DNA of 22,819 nucleotides from Azotobacter paspali (lineage in GTDB: Bacteria > Pseudomonadota > Gammaproteobacteria > Pseudomonadales > Pseudomonadaceae). The stretch lies in the NCBI RefSeq assembly GCF_042434745.1, contig NZ_JBHLSS010000089.1; one strand, given 5' to 3'. Under the pieces are notes generated by a model that was given only the letters and a program-made list of their open reading frames with translations, did no database searches and was not told the origin of the DNA. Of this stretch, positions 1 to 7,889 are shown piece by piece. Numbering within the stretch: the first letter of the stretch is position 1; every line of letters starts with the position of its first letter. The position numbers and the translations under genes are program-made.

Positions 1-104
1 TCGTTCAGGTAATTCCAGACGAAGTTGACGCCGCGGGCCATCTGGCGCAGCAGCGGAGCATGCTTGTCTCAAACGCGAACTTGCAGGGTCTTGGTCTGCT
101 TCAT
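1..104 (-). pseudogene. 5' fragment of a TnpB (IS200/IS605 OrfB-like) gene with in-frame stop, runs off window
   Basis: Reading the minus strand from an ATG at 104-102 gives a short peptide beginning MKQTKTLQVRV, then a TGA at 71-69. The same frame continues as DKHAPLLRQMARGVNFVWNYLNE up to the window edge. The family's usual N-terminus (KVRVKDKHA..LRQMA.EVN.VWNY.NE) matches on both sides of the stop, so the TGA most likely replaces a lysine codon. TnpB proteins are RNA-guided nucleases carried by IS200/IS605-type elements. Only about 34 codons are visible, so the rest cannot be judged. An internal ATG 10 codons after the stop could in principle restart translation, but would lose the first strand of the fold. 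The family is recognised by memory of its N-terminal motif only. Confidence 0.6.
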
Positions 105-124
105 GCCGGCATTTTACCCGATGA

Positions 125-175
125 AGGGACGGCTACGCCGTCCGCGCTATCCTTCCCCACACTAAAAGTACGGGG
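125..175. repeat. Two hairpins, probable left-end region of the tnpB element
   Basis: Just upstream of the tnpB start lie two palindromes. The first has stem GGACGG (127-132) and CCGTCC (138-143 approximately) around a 5-nt loop. The second has CCCC..ACT (155-163) pairing with AGT..GGGG (167-175), with two mismatched positions inside the stem. IS200/IS605-family elements carry hairpins at their ends instead of inverted terminal repeats, so this is a reasonable left end. The second hairpin lies 17 nt past the hslO stop and could equally act as that gene's terminator, but it has no following U-run on the minus strand. Confidence 0.4.
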
Positions 176-192
176 TATGTCGCGCTTCTTGA

Positions 193-1086
193 TCAGTGGC
201 GAGTCGCCGAGGGCGCCCCGCTGCCGCCGCCGGCGAACAGTTGAGCGATATCGGTGGCATCGAACTCGTAGCGCTGGTTGCAGAACTGGCAATCGACCAC
301 CACCAGGCCGTCGCGCTCGCGCAGCAGTTGTTCGGCATCCGCCTGTCCCAGGCTGGACAAGGCGTTGGCCGAGCGCTCGCGCGAACAACTGCAGCGAAAG
401 CGCAGCGGCAGCGGCTCGAACAGGCGTACCGCCTCTTGGTGGTAGAGCCGGCGCAACAGGGTCTCGTTGTCCAGCCCGAGCAGTTCCTCGGCGGTCAAGG
501 TATCGGCCAGGGTGATCAGGTGCTCCCAGTTGAGCGGGCGTGCCTCGGCGTCCTTCAGGCGGTCGGCGGGCAATTGCTGGAGCAGGAGGCCACGGGCGCG
601 GCGACCGTCGGCATTGAGCCAGAAACGTGTCGGCAACTGCTCCGAATCGGCGAAATAACCGGACAGGCAGTCGGCCAGGCTCTCGCCCCGCAGCTCGACG
701 ATGCCCTGGTAGCGCTGGCCCCGGCGCGGGTCGATGGTCAGGGTCAGCAGGCCTTCGGGCATCAGTTCGCGCAGCCTGGCACCGGGCTCCACCTGCTCGG
801 CGTGATAACGGGCGATGCCGCGCACCTCGCGTTCGCTGGAACATTCCACCATGAGCAGGGGAAGCGGTCCTGGGGAACGCGCCTGCAGCACCAGCAGGCC
901 ATCGAACTTGAGGGTGCCGACCAGCAGCGCGGCGGCGGCGAGCATCTCGCCGAGCAGTTGGGCGACCGGCTCGGGATAGGGATGCTTGGCCAGCACCTCG
1001 GCATAACTGCCGCGCAGGTCTGCCAGCTCGCCGCGCACGTCGGTGTCGTCGAAGAGAAAGCGTTGGGTGAAATCGAAATCGGACAT
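193..1086 (-). CDS. hslO: Hsp33 redox-regulated molecular chaperone
   Basis: The 297-residue product is the cytoplasmic holdase Hsp33, switched on by oxidation and unfolding. The chosen start gives MSDFDFTQRFLF, the normal family N-terminus; the frame is open far upstream, but that extension is unlike Hsp33. The C-terminal zinc-redox switch is present as CSC and CQFC cysteine pairs in the last 60 residues (C-x-C and C-x2-C). Length fits the family (about 290). The core shows typical segments such as LAKHPYPEPVAQLLGE and LKFDGLLVLQ. In the family, reduced Hsp33 binds zinc through the four cysteines, and oxidation releases the zinc. The gene stands alone and is divergent from the EPS operon. 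No clear Shine-Dalgarno is visible in front of the start. Confidence 0.97.
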   Translation of the reverse strand: MSDFDFTQRFLFDDTDVRGELADLRGSYAEVLAKHPYPEPVAQLLGEMLAAAALLVGTLKFDGLLVLQARSPGPLPLLMVECSSEREVRGIARYHAEQVEPGARLRELMPEGLLTLTIDPRRGQRYQGIVELRGESLADCLSGYFADSEQLPTRFWLNADGRRARGLLLQQLPADRLKDAEARPLNWEHLITLADTLTAEELLGLDNETLLRRLYHQEAVRLFEPLPLRFRCSCSRERSANALSSLGQADAEQLLRERDGLVVVDCQFCNQRYEFDATDIAQLFAGGGSGAPSATRH

Positions 1087-1437
1087 ATCGGCTGGCCAAT
1101 GGCAGGGAATGGAGCTGGCGACGGCCAGTGCTCGGAATCGCCACGAAGGGCGAGTCGCGACAAATTCTAGGAACACGGCCGGAAATCTCCAAGCCATGGG
1201 TGGTTCGCGGCTTCCTTGCAGCGTGCCACTCGTCGGTTGAATGGATGCTTTCCCGGCCCTGGCCAATACTCCAACCGCGTGGAAAACATGGAAAATCGAT
1301 GGGTTGTGGAGAGAAGTTAGGGGCAATTCCGCCATTTGAAGCACGTCAGACAGGAACCGGGCCGTCTGCTTGACAGTGTCCTCGCCCAACCGCCTATACC
1401 TGTATCACTGCATCCACCTCGACGAGGCACGCCAAAC
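1087..1437. other. Divergent intergenic region between hslO and the EPS operon
   Basis: This 351-bp stretch holds no convincing gene; the open frames across it are extensions or shadows. It must carry the promoters for hslO (leftward) and the EPS operon (rightward). The only promoter-like sequence I can point to is the rightward one at 1370-1400. I see no JUMPstart/ops-type element and no proper sigma-54 site. The middle (about 1260-1330) is somewhat more AT-rich than the surroundings. Confidence 0.6.
1370..1400 (+). promoter_or_regulatory. Probable sigma-70 promoter of the EPS operon
   Basis: A perfect -35 hexamer TTGACA (1370-1375) is followed by a TATACC/CTATAC -10-like box at 1394-1400, with an 18-19 nt spacing. 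The leader to the first start codon (1438) would be about 30 nt and contains GAGG (1423-1426) as a plausible ribosome binding site. The spacing is slightly long and the -10 box imperfect, which would suit a regulated promoter. Confidence 0.45.
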
Positions 1438-1620
1438 ATGGATGTGAGCGTTTTCGGTATCGGATACCTCGGCCTGGTCCAGGCGGCAGCCCTGGCCGCG
1501 GTCGGTCATCGCGCACGCCGCGTCGACATCGGCACAACGGCGGTCGGCCGGCGCATCGAAAAGACGCAGCGGCAAAGCACCGGCCTATCGCGGGTCGATC
1601 CCCGGGCGGGTGCGCAATGA
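1438..1620 (+). pseudogene. Truncated UDP-glucose 6-dehydrogenase N-terminus
   Basis: The 60-codon frame starts MDVSVFGIGYLGLVQAAAL, the Rossmann NAD-binding N-terminus of UDP-glucose/GDP-mannose dehydrogenases (family motif MxVxVxGxGYVGL), followed by AAVGHRARRVDIG. After about residue 45 the match is lost. Another frame then reads GKAPAY...GRVRN, resembling the family's GESPIYEPGL region, so a frameshift near 1565-1575 is likely. The functional enzyme has about 440-470 residues; everything after about residue 60 is missing. The remnant keeps a ribosome binding site and an ATGA overlap with the next gene, so it may now act only as a translated leader. In the intact pathway the enzyme would make UDP-glucuronate, the substrate of the next gene. 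Confidence 0.7.
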
Positions 1621-2738
1621 AGATCCTGGTCACCGGCGCGGCCGGCTTCATCGGCGCCCATTGCGTGCGCCGGCTGCTGCTCGACGGCCACGAGGTGGTC
1701 GGCCTGGATAACTTCAACGACTACTACGACCCGGCCCTGAAGGAGGACCGGGTGCGCTGGATCTGTCAGGAAGCCGGCGACTTTCCTCTGTTGCGGCTGG
1801 ATCTCGGCGATGCCGACAGCGTCGCCGACCTGTTCGCCGCCCAGCACCCGGAGGTGGTGGTGCACCTGGCCGCCCAGGCCGGCGTGCGCCATTCGCTGAG
1901 CGATCCGCACGCCTACGTACGCAGCAACCTCGCCGGCTTCCTGAACATCCTCGAAGGCTGCCGCCGGCAGCCGGTGCGGCATCTGGTCTACGCCTCGTCC
2001 AGCTCGGTGTACGGCGCCAACCAGCACACGCCCCATTCGGTGCAGGACAACGTCGACCACCCGCTGTCGCTGTACGCCGCGAGCAAGAAGGCCAACGAAC
2101 TGATGGCCCACAGCTACAGCCACCTGTTCGGCATTCCCGCCACCGGCTTGCGCTTCTTCACCGTTTACGGCCCCTGGGGTCGACCGGACATGTCGCCGAT
2201 CCAGTTCGCCCAGGCCATCGTCGAAGGGCGGCCGCTGCGCCTATTCAACCATGGCCGGCACCAGCGCGACTTCACCTACATCGACGACATCGTCGAAGGA
2301 GTGGTACGGCTGCTGCCGCAGCCGCCCCGTTCCGATCCGCACTGGGACCGCGAACGGCCCAGGGCGGAAAGCAGCATGGCGCCCTGGCGCCTGTACAACA
2401 TCGGCGGGCATCGACCGATCGCCCTCACCGATTACATCGACACCTTGGAAAGGCATCTGGGCCGTAAGGCCCTTCGGGAATTGCTGCCTTTGCAGCCCGG
2501 GGACGTGCTCGACACTTATGCCGACGTCTCGGAATTGCAACGGGACACCGGCTTTCAGCCCCAGGTAAGTCTCGAAGAAGGCCTCGCCCGATTCGTATCC
2601 TGGTTTTGCCACTACTACAGGATCGACAGCCTCGATGCCCCAGCCATTTCATCCGCCGCTGCGGACGGGGAACTGTCGCGTGAGGTAATGCGCAATGAAT
2701 GCCCCGGGAAACTCGTTTCAACAAATCAACTTCGCTAA
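1617..2738 (+). CDS. UDP-glucuronate 4-epimerase (NAD-dependent epimerase/dehydratase)
   Basis: This 373-residue extended short-chain dehydrogenase interconverts UDP-glucuronate and UDP-galacturonate in the cytoplasm. Visible motifs are the NAD-binding GAAGFIG (residues 7-13), the serine cluster SSSSVYG (127-133), the catalytic Y153-x3-K157 (YAASK) and FTVYGPWGRPDM (181-192). The segment NFNDYYDPALKEDR (32-45) is characteristic of the CapI/WbnF/LspL uronic-acid epimerases and separates it from GalE. The start overlaps the stop of the ugd remnant (ATGA). About 40 residues at the C-terminus run beyond the usual family end and overlap the next gene by 44 bp. The substrate implies a uronic acid in the polymer, but the local dehydrogenase is broken, so UDP-glucuronate must come from elsewhere. 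Confidence 0.9.
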   Translation: MKILVTGAAGFIGAHCVRRLLLDGHEVVGLDNFNDYYDPALKEDRVRWICQEAGDFPLLRLDLGDADSVADLFAAQHPEVVVHLAAQAGVRHSLSDPHAYVRSNLAGFLNILEGCRRQPVRHLVYASSSSVYGANQHTPHSVQDNVDHPLSLYAASKKANELMAHSYSHLFGIPATGLRFFTVYGPWGRPDMSPIQFAQAIVEGRPLRLFNHGRHQRDFTYIDDIVEGVVRLLPQPPRSDPHWDRERPRAESSMAPWRLYNIGGHRPIALTDYIDTLERHLGRKALRELLPLQPGDVLDTYADVSELQRDTGFQPQVSLEEGLARFVSWFCHYYRIDSLDAPAISSAAADGELSREVMRNECPGKLVSTNQLR

Positions 2739-3462
2739 GGACAGCCATTACACGCTCAAGGAAAAACGTACCGATCCCTCGCAGCGGGAGAAGATCCAAA
2801 ACGCCCTCTGGGTCCACGATCGCGGCTGGTTCAGCGGTCGCCAGGGCGGCACCCCTTGGAGCCTGTCCCGCACCAAGCGCCTTGGCGAAGCCTGCGCCGC
2901 CCTGCTGCTGCTGCTCTTATTCTCCCCCCTGTTGCTCGGCATCGCCCTGCTGATCAGGCTGGATAGCCCCGGTCCCGTGCTGTTCGTCCAGCGACGCACC
3001 GGCTTTCGGGGGCGCCGCTTCGGCATGTACAAGTTCCGCAGCATGGTGGCCGGTGCCGAGGCCCTGAAGGACTCGCTGCGCCACCTGAACAAGCACGGCG
3101 CCGAAGCCATCGACTTCAAGATCGACGCCGACCCGCGGGTGACCGCGGTCGGCCGCTGGCTGCGCCGTACCAGCCTGGACGAGCTGCCCAACCTGATCAA
3201 CGTGGTGCGCGGCGAGATGCGCCTAGTCGGGCCGCGCCCCACCTCGTTCAACGCCAGCCGCTACCGCGAGCACCACCTGGGCCGGCTGAGCATCTATCCG
3301 GGCATGACCGGCCTCTGGCAGATCTCCGGACGCAGCGACGTCGATTTCGACGACCGGGTCGAACTCGACATGGACTACATCCGCCGTCAGGGCCCCCTGC
3401 TGGACCTGTGGATTCTGCTGAAAACCCCCGTCGAGGTGTTCCACGGCCACGGCGCCGCTTGA
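2695..3462 (+). CDS. Undecaprenyl-phosphate sugar phosphotransferase (initiating transferase)
   Basis: This 255-residue monotopic polyprenyl-phosphate glycosyl-1-phosphate transferase moves the first sugar phosphate of the repeat to undecaprenyl phosphate. It has a cytoplasmic N-terminal stretch of about 60 residues, one hydrophobic membrane segment (about 66-88), then the family signatures KFRSM (113-117), DELP (162-165), VGPRP (178-182) and PGMTGLWQISGR (202-213). It lacks the four extra N-terminal membrane helices of WbaP/WcaJ, so it is the short form, as in Sinorhizobium ExoY. The start at 2695 lies inside the end of the epimerase gene, which suggests translational coupling. The sugar transferred cannot be read from the sequence. 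Confidence 0.93.
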   Translation: MNAPGNSFQQINFAKDSHYTLKEKRTDPSQREKIQNALWVHDRGWFSGRQGGTPWSLSRTKRLGEACAALLLLLLFSPLLLGIALLIRLDSPGPVLFVQRRTGFRGRRFGMYKFRSMVAGAEALKDSLRHLNKHGAEAIDFKIDADPRVTAVGRWLRRTSLDELPNLINVVRGEMRLVGPRPTSFNASRYREHHLGRLSIYPGMTGLWQISGRSDVDFDDRVELDMDYIRRQGPLLDLWILLKTPVEVFHGHGAA

Positions 3463-3503
3463 ACCCTCATACCCCAGGCAGAGCACGCATCAGGAGTCAG
3501 CCC

Positions 3504-4175
3504 ATGACCATGCTCCGTTCCGAGCAGACCACGTTATTGCTGGAGCAGGACCGCCGCGTTCTCAATCCCAGCGAAGTCAACCTGGCGGCCACCCTGCTCG
3601 ACCAGAACTGCCGCACCCTGCTGCTGATCGCCCCGACCAGCGGCTGCGGCACCACCACCTGCGCCTTGAGCATGGCCCGGCAACTGGCCAGCTCGGTGAA
3701 GGGCAAGCTCCTGCTGGTCGATGCCGGCCCCTCGGCCACCGGCCTTAGCTCGCGCTTGGGCATGGCGGCCGACCGCGGCTTGTTCGAGCTGCTGCAGAGC
3801 CAGCATCCGGAGGGCGAACTCCGCCACTGCATCCAGCGCCATCCTGAACTGCCCTTCGATCTGCTGCCGCTCGGTCAGCCTTCGGTGGCGGCCGGCCGTC
3901 TCACTGCCGAGGCCCTGCAGTACCTGTTCGACTGCCTGGCGGCTCACTACCGCTTCGTGGTGATCGATGCCGAAGCCGTCTACGGCGGCGGCAGCGGCCT
4001 GATCCTGGCGGCCATGGCCGACGCCGTGGCGCTGGTGGTGCGCGCCGAGGAAACCCGCTGGGAAGTCGCCCAGGCCGCCGTGCAGCGCCTGCGCCAGGCC
4101 AACGCCAAGCTGCTTGGCAGCGTGCTCAACGCCCGCCGGCTCTACCTGCCGAAATGGCTCTACCGGCTGCTCTGA
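3504..4175 (+). CDS. CpsD/BY-kinase-like P-loop ATPase with degenerate Walker A
   Basis: This 223-residue protein resembles the cytoplasmic tyrosine-kinase half of a polysaccharide co-polymerase (CpsD, CapB, C-terminal half of Wzc). The fold order is right: Walker A-like APTSGCGTTTC (43-53), Walker A' LLLVDA (69-74) and Walker B FVVIDA (151-156). The essential lysine of the GK[ST] motif is replaced by threonine (T50), and Walker B lacks the usual DxPP. There is no tyrosine-rich tail; only Y214 and Y220 lie near the C-terminus. Known BY-kinases need the lysine for ATP turnover, so this may be a pseudokinase acting as a structural partner of the co-polymerase two genes downstream. CAGGAG precedes the chosen ATG; the frame extends upstream into the previous gene without a better start. 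Confidence 0.8.
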   Translation: MTMLRSEQTTLLLEQDRRVLNPSEVNLAATLLDQNCRTLLLIAPTSGCGTTTCALSMARQLASSVKGKLLLVDAGPSATGLSSRLGMAADRGLFELLQSQHPEGELRHCIQRHPELPFDLLPLGQPSVAAGRLTAEALQYLFDCLAAHYRFVVIDAEAVYGGGSGLILAAMADAVALVVRAEETRWEVAQAAVQRLRQANAKLLGSVLNARRLYLPKWLYRLL

Positions 4176-4203
4176 TCGGATCGCCCACAGGACGGACGCC
4201 ACC

Positions 4204-5208
4204 ATGAACAAACCCTTGCTCCCCCTGCTCGCCCTCCTGGCCCTGGCCGGATGCAGCAGCCAGCGCTCGATTCCCGCCTACATCCTCACCGCCCCCGAGG
4301 ACCAGGCCACGCGCAGCGAACTGATCCCGGTAACCCAGGTACTGCGCCCGCAGGACGTGCTCGATGTGATCTTCCACATCGAGATGGATTCGCCCAACGC
4401 CTACCGCATCCAGCCGGGCGACCAACTGGAGATTCTGTTCGCCACCGCCAAGGGCCTGACCGGCATCAAGACGGTGATGCCCGACGGCACGGTCAATCTG
4501 GAATACATCGGCAGCCTCCAGGTCGCCGGGCTCACCGTCGACGAGGCCCAGGCGCTGATGACCGAGCGCTACAAGGAGACCCTGCGCACACCGCTGATCA
4601 CCGTCTCGGTGGCCAAGGCGCAGACCCGCGCACAGAACCTGCACGACACCCTGTTCAGCCCGAACACCGGCATGAGTCGGGAAATCACCGTCGGCGCCGA
4701 CGGCCGCGCGACCTTCCCGATGCTCGGCAGCATCCGCCTCGGCGGCATGAACAGCGACGAACTCGAAAAACTCCTGAACGAGCGCTACCGCGAGGAAGTC
4801 GGGCCGATCCAGGTCGACGTGCTGCTCAAGTCCACCGCTGCCAACGAGGTCTACATACTCGGCGAGGTCGGCCAGCCCGGCGCCTATCCGGTGCGCCGGC
4901 CGATCTCGGTGCTCGAGGCGCTGACCCTGGCGCGCGGCTACAACCCCGTCACCGCCGACCTGGAGTCGGTGCTGGTTTTGCATCGCGACGGCGAGCGGGT
5001 GGTGTCGCGCACCTACGACATGGAGGCGTTGCTCGACAACGACGCCGACAGTGTCGCCTACCTGCAGCCGGACGACCTGCTCTTCGTGCCGCGCAGCAGC
5101 CTCGCCGGCGCCGGCGACACCATGCGCCAGTTGGCCGACGTGATGCTCTTCAGCGGCTTCAACTTCGGCTTCTCCTACCAGGTCGACGACAAGGACGAGG
5201 ATGACTGA
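4204..5208 (+). CDS. Wza-type outer-membrane polysaccharide export lipoprotein
   Basis: The 334-residue product has a lipoprotein signal peptide with lipobox LAGC (cysteine 17). It carries two polysaccharide-export-type regions (about 65-140, starting YRIQPGDQLEI, and about 155-225) and an SLBB-type segment around residues 215-260 (VYILGEVGQPGAYPVRRPISVLEAL). The family forms the outer-membrane channel for Wzx/Wzy-dependent capsules and EPS. The C-terminus ends in an acidic tail (DDKDEDD). It is somewhat shorter than E. coli Wza (about 380). The gene lies 28 bp after the kinase-like gene and 2 bp before its expected inner-membrane partner. Confidence 0.93.
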   Translation: MNKPLLPLLALLALAGCSSQRSIPAYILTAPEDQATRSELIPVTQVLRPQDVLDVIFHIEMDSPNAYRIQPGDQLEILFATAKGLTGIKTVMPDGTVNLEYIGSLQVAGLTVDEAQALMTERYKETLRTPLITVSVAKAQTRAQNLHDTLFSPNTGMSREITVGADGRATFPMLGSIRLGGMNSDELEKLLNERYREEVGPIQVDVLLKSTAANEVYILGEVGQPGAYPVRRPISVLEALTLARGYNPVTADLESVLVLHRDGERVVSRTYDMEALLDNDADSVAYLQPDDLLFVPRSSLAGAGDTMRQLADVMLFSGFNFGFSYQVDDKDEDD

Positions 5209-5210
5209 CA

Positions 5211-6800
5211 ATGGACGCCTTCAGGTACGAGAACTCCCCGCACACCTTCCTCTCCACGCTGTTCGCCAACCGCCGGCTGATCAAGCGGGTGTTCCTGGCC
5301 TTCGCCGCGCTCGCCCTGCTGCTGCCGCTGCTGCTCAGCCGCTCGTACGAGATCGGCGCGGAGGTCATGGTGCAGTCGAAGAAGGTGGCCCAGACCGAAC
5401 CCAACAGCGCCACCCTGCAGCAGGAAACCGACAAGTTCCTGCCGCCGACCCTGGCCGACATGGAAACCGAAAGCAGCATCCTGCGTTCGCCCGAACTGGT
5501 CCGGGCGACCCTCGACTCGCTGATCCGCGAGGGCTACTTCGCCGAGGACAAGGGCCTGGCGGGTCGGCTGCGCGAATACCTGGCCGCGCCCCTGCGCGAG
5601 CACGTGCTCGACCCGCTGCGCGCCGCCCTCGGCCTGGCCGCCGACGCGCCGCGCGACAACCGCCTGGACGAATTGACCCTGGCCATCCTGAAAGACCTCG
5701 AAATCGTCCCGCTGCCCGGCTCCAATGTCATCGCCGTGCATTACCGCTCCGGCGACCCGGCCCTCGGCACCCTGTTCGTCAACCGCCTGCTCGACACCTA
5801 TCTGGTCCGCCGCCATGCGCTGCACTCCAACGAACTGCCGGAAGCCTTCTACGAGCAGAAGAAGACCCAGTACCAGGACCACTTGAACGGCCTCGAAGCG
5901 CAACGGCTGGCCCTGCTCGAACGAATTCGCGCGGCCAACCCCGAGGAGGAAATCACCTTTCGCCTCAACGCCATCAACCAGGAGGAACAGGCGCTCAACC
6001 AGTATCGCGACCGCCTGCTGGAGAACGAGCGCTGGGTCGACTACCTGCAGGGCAACCTGGCCGTGGCGCGCAAAGCCAGGCTGACTGACTACGGCTTTCC
6101 CTACACCTTCGCCAGCACCCTCGACAACGCCGCCTTCGAGGACCGCGAGATCCGCCAACTGGGCGACCGGCTGATCGAGCAGATCGGCCGCTACGGCGCC
6201 GAGACCGACATCTACAACCCGAACAGCGAGCCGATGAAGAACCTCCATGCGCAGATCAGCCGGACCCGCCAGCAATTCCTTCAGGTAATCGGCAACCGCA
6301 TCAGCGAGCGGCGCAAGGAACTGGAGATCATCTCCGGGGTGATCGCCCAGAAGACCACGCGCATCGAGGAATACCAGGCGCGCATCCGCGAGTTGCAGGA
6401 CGCGCAGAGCGGCCTGCGCCAGCTCAACACCGAGATCGAGGCCCTGCACCAGGCCTTCTTCACCTACACCCAGCGCTATGAGGAAAGCCGCAGCCGCGCC
6501 CTGCTCGACGGCGGCCTGTCCAATGCCAAGGTGCTCAGCCGCCCCTTCGAGCCCAGCGAGGCGAGCTTTCCACGGCCGCTGCAGATCATCCCCCTCGGCC
6601 TGCTCACCGCCCTGCTGCTGGCCGTCGCCGTGGGATACCTGCGCGAATTCTTCGACCACCGCTTCAAGTATCCCGGGCAGTTGCAGAGCCAGCTCGGCCT
6701 GCCCGTACTGATGACCCTCAACGCCGAGCAGCCGGCCACGCTGCCCAACCCGCACAAACCCGGGAGCCTGCCATGGATTCGACACTGGGCGAACGACTGA
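5211..6800 (+). CDS. Wzc/Wzz-type chain-length determinant, no kinase domain
   Basis: This 529-residue inner-membrane polysaccharide co-polymerase has a first membrane segment at about residues 25-45 (VFLAFAALALLLPLLLS). A long periplasmic region follows, largely helical and coiled-coil-like at about 200-430 (many E/R/Q heptads). A second membrane segment lies at about 460-482, preceded by the proline-containing PSEASFPRPLQI expected before TM2 in this family. About 45 cytoplasmic residues follow, with no P-loop kinase. The kinase-like partner is the separate gene at 3504-4175, so the Wzc function is split in two. The role is control of polymer length and linking of the polymerase to the outer-membrane channel. 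The start is 2 bp after the export gene's stop; the 3' end overlaps the next gene by 28 bp. Confidence 0.9.
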   Translation: MDAFRYENSPHTFLSTLFANRRLIKRVFLAFAALALLLPLLLSRSYEIGAEVMVQSKKVAQTEPNSATLQQETDKFLPPTLADMETESSILRSPELVRATLDSLIREGYFAEDKGLAGRLREYLAAPLREHVLDPLRAALGLAADAPRDNRLDELTLAILKDLEIVPLPGSNVIAVHYRSGDPALGTLFVNRLLDTYLVRRHALHSNELPEAFYEQKKTQYQDHLNGLEAQRLALLERIRAANPEEEITFRLNAINQEEQALNQYRDRLLENERWVDYLQGNLAVARKARLTDYGFPYTFASTLDNAAFEDREIRQLGDRLIEQIGRYGAETDIYNPNSEPMKNLHAQISRTRQQFLQVIGNRISERRKELEIISGVIAQKTTRIEEYQARIRELQDAQSGLRQLNTEIEALHQAFFTYTQRYEESRSRALLDGGLSNAKVLSRPFEPSEASFPRPLQIIPLGLLTALLLAVAVGYLREFFDHRFKYPGQLQSQLGLPVLMTLNAEQPATLPNPHKPGSLPWIRHWAND

Positions 6801-7885
6801 GCGCCCGCCACCAGGACACGCCGCTGCGGATCGCCCACCTGCTCGGCAGCGGCGGCTTCTACGGCCTGGAGCGGATGCTCCTCGAACACTGCCAATACGC
6901 TCCCGGCCAGCACTGGGTGATATTGCTGGGCGGCCCGGAGTCGCTGGCCCAGCGCTTTCGCGAGGCCGGCGTGGAGCTGACCCGCTGCGGCGGACTGGGC
7001 AGCCTGCTGCGCCAGTTGGGACAATCCGGCACGCGGCCGACGCTGCTCAACGGCCACGGTTTCAAGGGGCTGGTCTACGGCTGGCTGGGCGCCCTGCTGC
7101 TCGGCCTGCCGCTGGTCGCCACCCAGCACGGCTTCACCCCGCGCAGCCGCAAACAGCGCTTCTATATCTGGCTTAGCCTGCAGTTGTGCCGCACCGCGCA
7201 GGTGCGCACCGTGGTCTGCGTGGCCACCAGCATCGCCTGTCTGCACCGCCAGGCCGGGGTGCGCGCCAGCAAGCTGCAGGTGCTGCCCAACGGCCTGCCG
7301 CCGGCGCCCGCGGTCACCTACCTGCGTCCGCCAGGAGCGCCCGCCGCGCCACTGATCGGCTTCGTCGGCCGCCTCAGCGCGGAAAAGGGCCCGGACCTGT
7401 TCGTCGAACTGGCCATCGAGCTGTGCTACCGCGATCCCCGCCTGCACGCCGTGCTGCTCGGTGAAGGACCGCTGCGCGACGAGTTGCAGGAGATCATCGA
7501 CGCCGCCGGCCTGCACGACCGTATCCTCCTGCCCGGCTACCGGACGGACCTGCCGGCCTGGCTGCGCGCCCTCGACGTGCTGGTCATCAGCTCGCGCAGC
7601 GAGGGCACGCCGATGGTGCTGCTAGAAGCCATGCAGGCCGGGGTACCGGTGGCGGCCTTCGCGGTGGGCGGCATTCCCGACGTGCTTAGCCACGAGGCCA
7701 GCGGCCTGCTCAGCCCGCCCGGCGAGGTCGGCGACCTGACCCGCCAGGTGGCGCGCCTGCTGCACGACAAGTCCCTCGGCCAGGCACTGAGCGAACGGGC
7801 CCGCCTCGCCCAGCAGCGCCATCACCACCTGCCGGCCCAGGCCGAACGCTGGCGCCAGCTATACCGCAACGCGGCCGGGGGCTGA
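6773..7885 (+). CDS. Glycosyltransferase, GT4-like (GT-B fold)
   Basis: The 370-residue cytoplasmic protein shows the N-terminal GGFYGLERML segment and the nucleotide-sugar-binding half with VGRLSAEKGPDLF and LLGEGPLRDEL. The EX7E motif (E277 and E285 in SEGTPMVLLEAMQAG) is clear, followed by VAAFAVGGIPDVL. This is the GT4 pattern (retaining transferases such as those adding mannose, galactose or N-acetylglucosamine). It would add a sugar to the lipid-linked repeat. The ATG at 6773 lies inside the preceding gene. Donor and linkage are unknown. Confidence 0.9.
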   Translation: MDSTLGERLSARHQDTPLRIAHLLGSGGFYGLERMLLEHCQYAPGQHWVILLGGPESLAQRFREAGVELTRCGGLGSLLRQLGQSGTRPTLLNGHGFKGLVYGWLGALLLGLPLVATQHGFTPRSRKQRFYIWLSLQLCRTAQVRTVVCVATSIACLHRQAGVRASKLQVLPNGLPPAPAVTYLRPPGAPAAPLIGFVGRLSAEKGPDLFVELAIELCYRDPRLHAVLLGEGPLRDELQEIIDAAGLHDRILLPGYRTDLPAWLRALDVLVISSRSEGTPMVLLEAMQAGVPVAAFAVGGIPDVLSHEASGLLSPPGEVGDLTRQVARLLHDKSLGQALSERARLAQQRHHHLPAQAERWRQLYRNAAGG

Positions 7886-7889
7886 AGCG

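Noticed and set aside
196..1170. Long open frame on the plus strand opposite hslO (324 codons)
   Set aside because: It is the antisense shadow of a clear Hsp33 gene; the composition (many A, G, Q, L) is typical of GC-rich antisense frames and there is no recognisable motif.
1224..1245. Minus-strand TGGCAC...TGC resembling a sigma-54 promoter upstream of hslO
   Set aside because: The distance between the GG and GC elements is too short for a -24/-12 promoter.
5175..6785. 536-codon open frame opposite the chain-length determinant gene
   Set aside because: Antisense shadow of a well-supported gene; long overlapping frames are expected in such GC-rich DNA.
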